The notes under the pieces were generated by a model. The model saw only the letters and a list, made by a program, of their open reading frames with translations. It was not told the DNA's origin and searched no databases. Position numbers and translations under genes: made by a program. DNA of 64,000 nt, taken from NCBI GenBank assembly GCA_910578385.1, contig CAJTQV010000012.1, forward strand, positions 1 to 64,000, written 5' to 3'. This DNA is from an uncultured Muribaculaceae bacterium. Lineage in GTDB: Bacteria; Bacteroidota; Bacteroidia; Bacteroidales; Muribaculaceae. Shown piece after piece: positions 46,822 through 54,635 of this stretch (its first letter is position 1; the number at the start of each line of letters is the position of its first letter).

Positions 46822-48030
46822 TTAGAAATATGTTTCGAGTGCATAGTTGATGTTCTCCAGGATGTACTGTACATCAGAATCTGCTGGATCCATCTGCTGT
46901 GCGCGCTCTGCGATTGCCTTGGCTGCCTCGAAATAGTTAACCTTCACATCGTTGCGGGCCTCGGGCTGGTTGCCTTCGATGGCGTTCCACTTCTCAGTTC
47001 CGGTGGTGTAGATTTTCTTGGCGGCGTTCTTCAGGGTCTCGATGTCGGCGGTCTCGATGCTGGCTGCCTTGCGGTAGTCGGCGAGCGATGCCTCGTCATC
47101 ACCTTTGCGGTCATACACATATCCGCGCAGACCGTAGAGGAATGCCTGGTCGGGAGTCTTGTCAAGCTGGTTGCCGATAAGTGCCACAACATCGTCGTAA
47201 CGGCTCTGCTGGAGCAGAGAATTCACGAGGTTGTTGATGAAAAGAGGATTCGAGATGCCGAATTTTTCATAACCGTCGCGTGCCACGTTTTCGATTTCAG
47301 TCTTTGCCTTATTCTCAAGTGTTGAGTCGCGGAGCACGAGGTTCTGCCAACATGCTATTTCATATACGTAGTTCTGCGGGTCGGTGATGCCGGCATTGCG
47401 TGCCTTCTCAAATGCTTTGAGTGCGGCATTCAGGTCATTGCCTGAGAACGCGCCGATACCTGCGTAGTGGTACGCGAGGGCAACCATCGAGTCGGGAACT
47501 GCCTTGACAGCCTTGTCAGCCCAGGGCTGAGAGGGAATGTCGCCGTAGATCATGAAGGCGTTGTATGCCTCGGGATAGTAGTGCTTGTTGTTGAACATCT
47601 CGCCACCATAGTTGAAGTAGTCGTTGTGATGTCCGTTGATTTTGGATACCATATCCTTGGAGTGCTTCGGCTTGATTTGACCCTTCTCGTTGGGAACTGA
47701 GTCGAGCGGGAGAGCCTTGAGGAACTCATTGTAACCGTTGATCAGCTCTGTGCCCATGTCGAGGGTGTTGACAGCAGGATCATCGGGGTTGATTGCGCGT
47801 TTCTTGAATGCCTCGTCAAAAGCATCGAATTCAAGTTTGCCCGCAACGTAGTATGTACGGACATCGTTGGCGGTGGCGGGATTCTCCTTCGCCTGGTTGA
47901 TAAGAGCGCGTGCGTCGGCAATCTTATCGATTTTTCCCGACATTTTCGCAGCCTGGTCAACGTTTTCCTTCTGGGCGCTCATCGAACCTACAGCCGTAAG
48001 GCAGAGAGCCAAGGTCAGAATTTTCTTCAT
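46822..48030 (-). CDS. Secreted TPR-repeat protein
   Basis: 402 residues. Signal peptide MKKILTLALCLTAVGSMSAQ. Several TPR-like helix pairs (AYHYAGIGAFSGNDLNAALK AFEKARNAG split; YGLRGYVYDRKGDDEASLAD YRKAASIE split). It is exported and probably acts as a protein-interaction scaffold in the periplasm. It is downstream of gyrA in the same direction, 50 nt apart. Function unknown. Confidence 0.82.
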   Translation of the reverse strand: MKKILTLALCLTAVGSMSAQKENVDQAAKMSGKIDKIADARALINQAKENPATANDVRTYYVAGKLEFDAFDEAFKKRAINPDDPAVNTLDMGTELINGYNEFLKALPLDSVPNEKGQIKPKHSKDMVSKINGHHNDYFNYGGEMFNNKHYYPEAYNAFMIYGDIPSQPWADKAVKAVPDSMVALAYHYAGIGAFSGNDLNAALKAFEKARNAGITDPQNYVYEIACWQNLVLRDSTLENKAKTEIENVARDGYEKFGISNPLFINNLVNSLLQQSRYDDVVALIGNQLDKTPDQAFLYGLRGYVYDRKGDDEASLADYRKAASIETADIETLKNAAKKIYTTGTEKWNAIEGNQPEARNDVKVNYFEAAKAIAERAQQMDPADSDVQYILENINYALETYF

Positions 48031-48080
48031 AGCTTTATGTTTTTGGTTTGTATTTCGATTGTGTAAATTAACCGTGCGGA

Positions 48081-50675
48081 TTAATTCCCGGTTTCCTCAG
48101 TCTCCTCGTCAGCTCCCGTTTCTTCCCGGTCTGCGTCGAGTATTTCCTCAGCCTCACGGATCACACGGTTCTCGGCACGTTCCACGCGGTTCTCCTCGCT
48201 CTCGGCCTCCAGCTCGTTCTCGACTTCCTCTTCAGGCTGCGAGTCAACTTTGCAAACCGAAGCGATGGTGTCACCGCGCTTGCCAAGGTCGATGAGCTTC
48301 ACGCCCTGTGTGGCGCGGCCCATCACACGGATGTCTGCCACTGGCAGACGGAGCGCCACTCCGCTCTCGTTGATAATCATCAGGTCGTTCGAGTCGTTAA
48401 CGTTCTTGATCGAAACGAGTGCGCCGGTCTTGTCGGTAACATTGAGTGTCTTCACACCCTTGCCGCCACGGTTGGTGATGCGGTAGTCATCGAGTGCTGA
48501 ACGTTTGCCGTAGCCGTTCTCCGACACTACCATTACGGTCTCGTCGGGTTCGCCGCTCATCGTGATCATGCCTACAACCTCGTCTCCCTCGTCGAGTGAC
48601 ATCGCTTTAACACCCTGCGACATACGGCCCATGCTGCGTACCGTCTTCTCATTGAAGCGGATGGCGCGCCCTGCACGGTTGGCCATGATTATCTCGGAGT
48701 TTCCGTCGGTGAGGCGTACGCTGATTACTTCGTCGTCTTCGCGGATCACAATCGCGTTCACGCCGATTGCACGCGGACGCGAGTATGCGGAGAGCTGTGT
48801 CTTCTTGATGAAACCGCGCTTCGTGCCGAACACAAGGTTGTGCGTCGTGTTGAATGCCGGATCCGTAAGGCCCTTCACACGGATAAACGCGTTCACGCGG
48901 TCATCCTGGTCAATCTGGAGCAGGTTCTGGATGGCGCGTCCCTTCGAGTTCTTCGCACCCTCGGGAATCTCATATACCTTCAGCCAGTAGCAACGTCCCT
49001 TCTGGGTGAAGAAGAGCATGTAGTTGTGGTTGGTGGCGGGGTAGATGTATTCGATGAAGTCCTCGTCGCGTGTCGAGCTTCCCTTCGCACCCACACCTCC
49101 GCGGTGCTGTGCGCGGAACTCGCTCAGCGGCGTACGCTTGATGTAGCCCAAGTGCGAGATGGTGATGATCATCTTGTCGTCGGAGTAGAAGTCTTCCGAG
49201 TTGAAATCGCCAGAGAAGGGGTTGATTTTCGTGCGGCGCTCGTCACCATATTTGTCGCGGATTTCCACAAGCTCCTCCTTGATTACCTCGCGGAGCACAT
49301 GCTCGTTGTTGAGAATGTCGTTGTAATGGGCTATGAGCTTCATCAGTTCGTCGTACTCGTTGCGGAGTTTCTCCATTTCGAGTCCGGTGAGCTGGCGGAG
49401 TCGCATCTCAACTATTGCGCGGGTCTGTATCTCGTCGAGCTCGAAGCGCTCCGAAAGTCTCAGGCGTGCCTGCTCCGTGGTCTCGCTGCCACGGATTATG
49501 GCTATCACCTCGTCGATGTTGTCGGTGGCGACCATCAGACCTTTCAGTATGTGGGCGCGTTCCTCAGCCTTGCGCAGGTCGTAGCGTGTGCGGCGGAGCA
49601 CCACGTCGCGGCGGTGGTCCACAAACGCCGAGAGAATCTCTTTAAGATTCAGCGTCTTGGGACGTCCGTTCACAAGTGCCACGTTGTTCACGCTGAACGA
49701 AGTCTGCAACTGTGTCAGTTTGAAGAGCTTGTTGAGAACCACCTTGGCATTTGCATCTTTCTTGATGTCGATCACGATGTTGATCTTGCCGCGTGCCGAG
49801 GTGTCGGTTATGTCGGCGATGCCCTCGATTTTCTTCTCTTCGGCAAGCTGGTTGATTGATTTCACAAGCTCACCCTTGAGCACGCCGTAGGGTATTTCTG
49901 AGATTACGATTGCGTCATGGTTCCCCTCTGTCTCGATTTCAGCCTTGGCGCGGACTATGATGCGGCCGCGACCGGTCTCGAATGCGTCGCGCACGCCCTG
50001 AAGTCCGAAAATCTCACCTCCTGTCGGAAAGTCGGGAGCCTTGATGTGCTCCATCAGCTCCTCGATTGTAAGGTCGGGATTGTCAATCAAGGCGATTGAT
50101 GCGTTGAGCGATTCGGTGAGGTTGTGAGGGGGCATGTTGGTGGCCATGCCGACCGCGATACCCGAGGCTCCGTTGACCAGCAGGTTCGGTATGCGCGTCG
50201 GGAGCACCGAAGGTTCGTTGAGCGTATTGTCGAAGTTGGGAACGAAGTCCACGGTTTCTTTGTCGAGGTCGCGCAGAAGTTCCTCACCCATACGGGCGAG
50301 CTTTACCTCCGTATAACGCATGGCGGCGGGAGAGTCTCCGTCGATTGAACCGAAGTTGCCCTGTCCGAACACAAGAGGGTAGCGGAGCGACCATTCCTGA
50401 GCCATGCGCACCATGGTCAGATAGATCGACGAGTCGCCGTGGGGGTGGTACTTACCCATCACCTCTCCGACGATACGTGCAGATTTCTTTGTGTCGCCCG
50501 AGAATGTGTTTCCAAGTTCGTTCATTCCGAACAGTACCCTGCGGTGCACCGGCTTGAAACCGTCGCGCACATCGGGAAGGGCACGAGATACAATCACCGA
50601 CATCGAGTAGTCGATGTAGGCGCTTTTCATTTCCGATTCGATATTAATCGGAATAATCTTGTCGTCTCCTTGCAT
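48081..50675 (-). CDS. gyrA: DNA gyrase subunit A
   Basis: 864 residues. SAYIDYSMSVIVSRALPDVR DGFKPVHRR (split) opens the breakage-reunion domain; the active Tyr is in PAAMRYTEVK. The C-terminal wheel has GAKGSSTRDED and AYSRPRAIGVNAI repeats and ends in a long Glu-rich tail (EPEEEVENELEAESEEN type). In the quinolone-determining region YHPHGDSSIYLTMVRMAQ the residue equal to E. coli Asp87 is Leu86. Length is usual for Bacteroidales. Confidence 0.96.
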   Translation of the reverse strand: MQGDDKIIPINIESEMKSAYIDYSMSVIVSRALPDVRDGFKPVHRRVLFGMNELGNTFSGDTKKSARIVGEVMGKYHPHGDSSIYLTMVRMAQEWSLRYPLVFGQGNFGSIDGDSPAAMRYTEVKLARMGEELLRDLDKETVDFVPNFDNTLNEPSVLPTRIPNLLVNGASGIAVGMATNMPPHNLTESLNASIALIDNPDLTIEELMEHIKAPDFPTGGEIFGLQGVRDAFETGRGRIIVRAKAEIETEGNHDAIVISEIPYGVLKGELVKSINQLAEEKKIEGIADITDTSARGKINIVIDIKKDANAKVVLNKLFKLTQLQTSFSVNNVALVNGRPKTLNLKEILSAFVDHRRDVVLRRTRYDLRKAEERAHILKGLMVATDNIDEVIAIIRGSETTEQARLRLSERFELDEIQTRAIVEMRLRQLTGLEMEKLRNEYDELMKLIAHYNDILNNEHVLREVIKEELVEIRDKYGDERRTKINPFSGDFNSEDFYSDDKMIITISHLGYIKRTPLSEFRAQHRGGVGAKGSSTRDEDFIEYIYPATNHNYMLFFTQKGRCYWLKVYEIPEGAKNSKGRAIQNLLQIDQDDRVNAFIRVKGLTDPAFNTTHNLVFGTKRGFIKKTQLSAYSRPRAIGVNAIVIREDDEVISVRLTDGNSEIIMANRAGRAIRFNEKTVRSMGRMSQGVKAMSLDEGDEVVGMITMSGEPDETVMVVSENGYGKRSALDDYRITNRGGKGVKTLNVTDKTGALVSIKNVNDSNDLMIINESGVALRLPVADIRVMGRATQGVKLIDLGKRGDTIASVCKVDSQPEEEVENELEAESEENRVERAENRVIREAEEILDADREETGADEETEETGN

Positions 50676-50833
50676 TATTTCTGTTGTAATTATTGTCTGT
50701 CGAAAGGGGTGTACGAAGCGTTGGAACGTTCATGCACTCCAATTGACAAAATTACAAAAAAATATCGACATTTCCCGCATTTTCAGCCAAATTATGACTT
50801 GAAAACACTTAAAAAATGCCGGATAAATAAAGT

Positions 50834-50870
50834 GAAGGCGGATACAACCCGCAGGTCTGTATCCGCCTTC
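50834..50870 (-). terminator. Terminator downstream of clpC
   Basis: GAAGGCGGATACA (50834-50846) pairs perfectly with TGTATCCGCCTTC (50858-50870). On the - strand it is followed by ACTTTATTTAT. It lies between clpC and gyrA; the rest of the gap up to gyrA (about 270 nt) shows a promoter-like AT-rich region. Confidence 0.8.
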
Positions 50871-50944
50871 TGTCTCTGTGCGACCCCTATTACCGTATCT
50901 TACGCTGAACGGCCATTTTTAAGCTGGGTGTCAGCCGCTACGGC

Positions 50945-53506
50945 TTATTCCACAGGATGGTAGTCGAGCATGAGTTTGTCGTCTCCCTCTTTGTAGGTCA
51001 CCGATATTGTGCCGCCGAGCTGTCCGTCAGCACCAAGCTTGAGCATAAGCTCAGCGAGCTCGTCTTCCAGATATTTCTGGATGGCGCGTTTCAGCGGTCG
51101 CGCACCGAAGCTCTTGTCATAGCCCTTCTCGGCGATGAACGTCTTGGCTCCGTCGCTCAGGTCGAGATGGAAGCCAAGTTTCTCCACGCGTGAGAAGAAG
51201 TCGCGGAGCTCTATGTCGATGATCTTGAAGATGGCCTCCTTGTCGAGCTGGTCGAACATGATGATGTCGTCCACACGGTTCAGGAACTCGGGCGAGAACG
51301 CTCTGTTCAGTGCCTTTGAAATCACGCTGTGAGCCTGCTCCTTGGTCTGCGTAGCTGTGTTGAAACCTACGCCGCCGCCGAAGTCTTTCAGCTGGCGCGA
51401 ACCGATGTTGCTCGTCATGATGAGTATCGTGTTCTTGAAATCGATTCTGCGTCCGAGCGAGTCGGTCAGGCGTCCCTCGTCCATGACCTGAAGCAGCAGG
51501 TTGAACACGTCGGGATGCGCTTTCTCAATCTCGTCGAGAAGTACCACGGAGTAGGGCTTGCGGCGCACTTTCTCGGTGAGCTGGCCCCCCTCCTCGTATC
51601 CGACGTATCCCGGAGGTGCTCCGACAAGTCGCGACACTGTGAATTTCTCCATGAACTCGCTCATGTCAACGCGTATAAGCGCGTCGGCCGAGTCGAACAG
51701 ATATTCCGCTATGCGCTTTGCCAGCAGTGTCTTGCCGACACCTGTCGGGCCGAGGAACATGAACACGCCTATAGGTTTGTCAGGGTCTTTGAGTCCGATG
51801 CGGTTGCGTTGTATGGCTTTAACCACTTTCTTGATGGCATCGTCCTGACCGATTACGGCACCCTTGAGTGAGTCGCCCATCTGTATGAGCCGGGCTCCTT
51901 CTGCCTGAGCGATGCGCTGCGTCGGCACACCTGTCATCAGGGCCACCACTTCGGCCACTTTCTCATCATCCACTACCTGACGGTCACTGTTCAGGCTATC
52001 CTCCCACTTCTGTTTGGCCGTCTCAAGCTCGCTCTTGGCTTTGACAACCTCGTCGCGGAGTGAGGCCGCTTTCTCGTAATCCTGGGCTTTGGCCGCAGCG
52101 AGTTTCTGCTGCGTGAGTTCGTCGATACGCTTCTCAAGCGACTCGATTTCCTCGGGCACAACGATGTTCGTGATGTGTACGCGGCTACCGGCCTCGTCAA
52201 GGGCATCGAGTGCCTTGTCGGGGAAGTTGCGGTCGCTCACATAACGCTCCGTGAGGTTCACGCATGCCTCAAGAGCCTCGTCGGTGTAGCTTACGTTGTG
52301 GTGGTCCTCATATTTCTCCTTTACCTGACGCAGTATCTCAAGTGTCTCCTCCGGGGTGGTGGGTTCCACCATCACTTTCTGGAAACGACGTTCGAGCGCG
52401 CCATCTTTCTCGATGTTCTGGCGGTATTCGTCGAGGGTTGTTGCGCCGATGCACTGTATCTCACCGCGTGCGAGTGCGGGTTTGAGTATGTTGGCCGCGT
52501 CCATCGAACCGGGTGAGCCTCCGGCACCGACTATGGTGTGTATCTCGTCGATGAAGAGTATGATGTCGGGATTCTTGGAAAGTTCGTCGAGCACGGTCTT
52601 GATGCGCTCCTCGAACTGTCCCCGGTATTTGGTGCCGGCCACCATTCCGGTCATGTCGAGTCCTATCACGCGCTTGTCGAAAAGCACACGCGACACCTTG
52701 CGCTGCGTGATTCGCAACGCCAATCCTTCTACGATGGCAGATTTGCCGACACCCGGTTCTCCGATGAGCACCGGATTGTTCTTCTTGCGTCGTGACAGAA
52801 TCTGTGCAAGTCGCTCGATTTCTTTCTCACGCCCCACCACAGGGTCAAGCCGACCTTCGGCTGCCGCCTTGGTCATGTCGTAGCCGAACTTGTCGAGAGC
52901 CGGAGTGTCGCTTTTGCGCGAGCTCTTGTCGCCACGCGGTTTCTGCGCCCCCTGGCGCGGCTGTGAGCCTGCCAGCGGACTGTCCTGAACCGGCACGTCC
53001 GAATCCTCGTCGTCATCGTCATTACCGATATCTTTGCCCATCTGCGGCATCTCGCTGCCGGGACCGAAGCTCTGCACCGAAATGTCGAAATTCAGATACT
53101 CCTCCTTTATATGTTGGAGAATCGAGGAGTCCATGGCGCGCTTGTCATGAATCAGCGCGAGCAGGATATGCTCCGAGCCGATGACATGCGCGTTCATCTT
53201 GCGTGCCTCGGATGTAGAGAGCTGAAGGTGGCGTATAGCCGCGAGGTTTATCTTATATTGCTGTTCGAACAGGGTAGTGGTTTCGCCGGTCTGATGCGGT
53301 TCGGCGAGATACTCCTCCAGTTCGGTTACAATCTTGTCGATCGGAATATTGAGCTGGCTAAGAATCTTGAAGGCATAGCCATCCTGCTGACGTAGCGCGG
53401 CGAGCACGAAATGCTCGGACGTTATGACAGGGGAATCGAATCTTTTGGCCTCATTGAAAGCTATCTCAAGCATGGGCCTGAACTGTTTGGAAAAATCGTT
53501 CTTCAT
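50945..53506 (-). CDS. clpC: ATP-dependent Clp protease ATP-binding subunit ClpC
   Basis: 853 residues from ATG 53506 (MKNDFSKQFRPMLEIAFNEA); a TTG three codons earlier is the alternative. Two N-terminal Clp repeats, AAA-1 with GEPGVGKSAIVEGLALR, a short UVR-like coiled middle (RIDELTQQKLAAAKAQDYEK AA split), AAA-2 with GPTGVGKTLLAKRIAEYLF and the D2 small domain. A linker of about 50 residues (GNDDDDEDSDVPVQDSPLAG) after the N domain is acidic and unusual. It unfolds proteins for ClpP. Confidence 0.93.
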   Translation of the reverse strand: MKNDFSKQFRPMLEIAFNEAKRFDSPVITSEHFVLAALRQQDGYAFKILSQLNIPIDKIVTELEEYLAEPHQTGETTTLFEQQYKINLAAIRHLQLSTSEARKMNAHVIGSEHILLALIHDKRAMDSSILQHIKEEYLNFDISVQSFGPGSEMPQMGKDIGNDDDDEDSDVPVQDSPLAGSQPRQGAQKPRGDKSSRKSDTPALDKFGYDMTKAAAEGRLDPVVGREKEIERLAQILSRRKKNNPVLIGEPGVGKSAIVEGLALRITQRKVSRVLFDKRVIGLDMTGMVAGTKYRGQFEERIKTVLDELSKNPDIILFIDEIHTIVGAGGSPGSMDAANILKPALARGEIQCIGATTLDEYRQNIEKDGALERRFQKVMVEPTTPEETLEILRQVKEKYEDHHNVSYTDEALEACVNLTERYVSDRNFPDKALDALDEAGSRVHITNIVVPEEIESLEKRIDELTQQKLAAAKAQDYEKAASLRDEVVKAKSELETAKQKWEDSLNSDRQVVDDEKVAEVVALMTGVPTQRIAQAEGARLIQMGDSLKGAVIGQDDAIKKVVKAIQRNRIGLKDPDKPIGVFMFLGPTGVGKTLLAKRIAEYLFDSADALIRVDMSEFMEKFTVSRLVGAPPGYVGYEEGGQLTEKVRRKPYSVVLLDEIEKAHPDVFNLLLQVMDEGRLTDSLGRRIDFKNTILIMTSNIGSRQLKDFGGGVGFNTATQTKEQAHSVISKALNRAFSPEFLNRVDDIIMFDQLDKEAIFKIIDIELRDFFSRVEKLGFHLDLSDGAKTFIAEKGYDKSFGARPLKRAIQKYLEDELAELMLKLGADGQLGGTISVTYKEGDDKLMLDYHPVE

Positions 53507-53620
53507 TAATCTCAAATCAAATTAAAGCCGGCAACCAAAAACAAATCACCGCCGGCCTACCAACTATATAACAAACCCCGTGCCAAAATTACTGTCACCC
53601 CACCGCAACTTCTGCCCAAC

Positions 53621-53815
53621 TTGCTAAAAGTCCATAAAGTAGTTAAGGCTCATAAGGTTCTTAAAGTGATTAAAGTAGCTAAAGTGATTAAGGTGATTAA
53701 GGTGATTAAAGTGATTAAAGTGATTAAAGTAGTGAAGGTCCTTATTTACTTTTTCTTAACCATCTTAATCCCCTTAATCCCCTTAATCCCCTTAATCCCC
53801 TTAACAACTTTACCC
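53621..53815. repeat. Two adjacent 9-bp tandem repeats
   Basis: 53621-53745 is a degenerate array of 9-bp units close to AAAGTGATT/AAGGTGATT (about 12 units). From about 53763 follows a second 9-bp array, CTTAATCCC, repeated four to five times. Both keep a 9-bp period and share ATTAA/TTAAT. The + strand frame through them encodes (KVI)n then (LIP)n, which is a consequence of the repeats and not a likely gene. Confidence 0.85.
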
Positions 53816-53861
53816 CTCCTTAAAAACCTTATCCACCTTATCTCCCCGCTTTTCCCCAATT

Positions 53862-54410
53862 TCAATACCCCCGTTGCTTCTTTCTCATTGCTGTCATCTT
53901 CTCAGAGAAACCTCCCTCTGCGAGAAATTTCTCTTCGAGTCGCCCTATCTGCTTAAAAAGCAGATAATCCGCCTGATTAATGAGAATTATAGCCATGTTA
54001 GCGACTGTCTCAGGCGGTCTGGACTCTACAATCGGCCGGAAAAATTCATAGTCATTATGTGTGGCACCCAAATTGCGCATTGTTTCAAACTCAGTACTTC
54101 CTTTTTCCCATTGACGATTGCAATGCACCTTTAGAAAATCCTCATAATCCTCCACCAATTCCTTAAGGCTTGCCTTGGCTACATTAAGTAATTTGATACC
54201 GGTCTTGATAGAAGTCGGACACGCCGCGCATCCCTCTATAATGTTTTGCTTTCCGCTACGGGCGGCTTGCACCATCTGGTCAATAGTCCTGTCTCCGCGC
54301 CGCAGAAATTTCTCGCAGAAATAGCAGGTTATCAGAAAGACAACATTAGTCTTCTGATAACTCAATAATCTTTTATAATCTCCAGCCGGAGAAATCAGCC
54401 CCGTATTCAT
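53862..54410 (-). CDS. Four-helix-bundle suffix protein
   Basis: 182 residues. LSYQKTNVVFLITCYFCEKF and the core RTIDQMVQAARSGKQNIIEG match the four-helix-bundle (23S rRNA intervening-sequence-protein-like) family. A helical C-terminal domain follows (SRPPETVANMAIILINQADY LLFKQIGRLEEKFLAEG split). Family members may bind RNA or act as accessory proteins of mobile elements. It borders a tandem-repeat array. Confidence 0.85.
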   Translation of the reverse strand: MNTGLISPAGDYKRLLSYQKTNVVFLITCYFCEKFLRRGDRTIDQMVQAARSGKQNIIEGCAACPTSIKTGIKLLNVAKASLKELVEDYEDFLKVHCNRQWEKGSTEFETMRNLGATHNDYEFFRPIVESRPPETVANMAIILINQADYLLFKQIGRLEEKFLAEGGFSEKMTAMRKKQRGY

Positions 54411-54540
54411 GTTCCATCCAATCTAAGTTCTTGTTTGACAATATCAACAGTTTCACCATCATCCACAAAAATACTAATTTTTCCTGACTTAACAATCACA
54501 ATCCTTAATTTAGTGATAATTGGATTACAGTATAGGAATA

Positions 54541-54568
54541 AAGGCTGCCGACGTTGGTCAGCAGCCTT
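54541..54568 (-). terminator. Terminator downstream of feoAB
   Basis: AAGGCTGC (54541-54548) pairs with GCAGCCTT (54561-54568); on the - strand it is followed by TTTATTCC. It lies 70 nt after the feoAB stop. Confidence 0.7.
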
Positions 54569-54635
54569 GTTTGGTGAATTGAGTGCGCAGGCACTAATTA
54601 TCGGGGTGTGTTCAGCATTTGCAAAGGTTGTTGTG

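Noticed and set aside
49000..49859. + strand open frame of up to 339 codons inside gyrA
   Set aside because: Shadow frame opposite a well-conserved gene; caused by codon bias.
53621..53956. + strand frame encoding KVI and LIP repeats
   Set aside because: The residue pattern is a direct result of the 9-bp DNA repeats and it overlaps the four-helix-bundle gene; no start signal.
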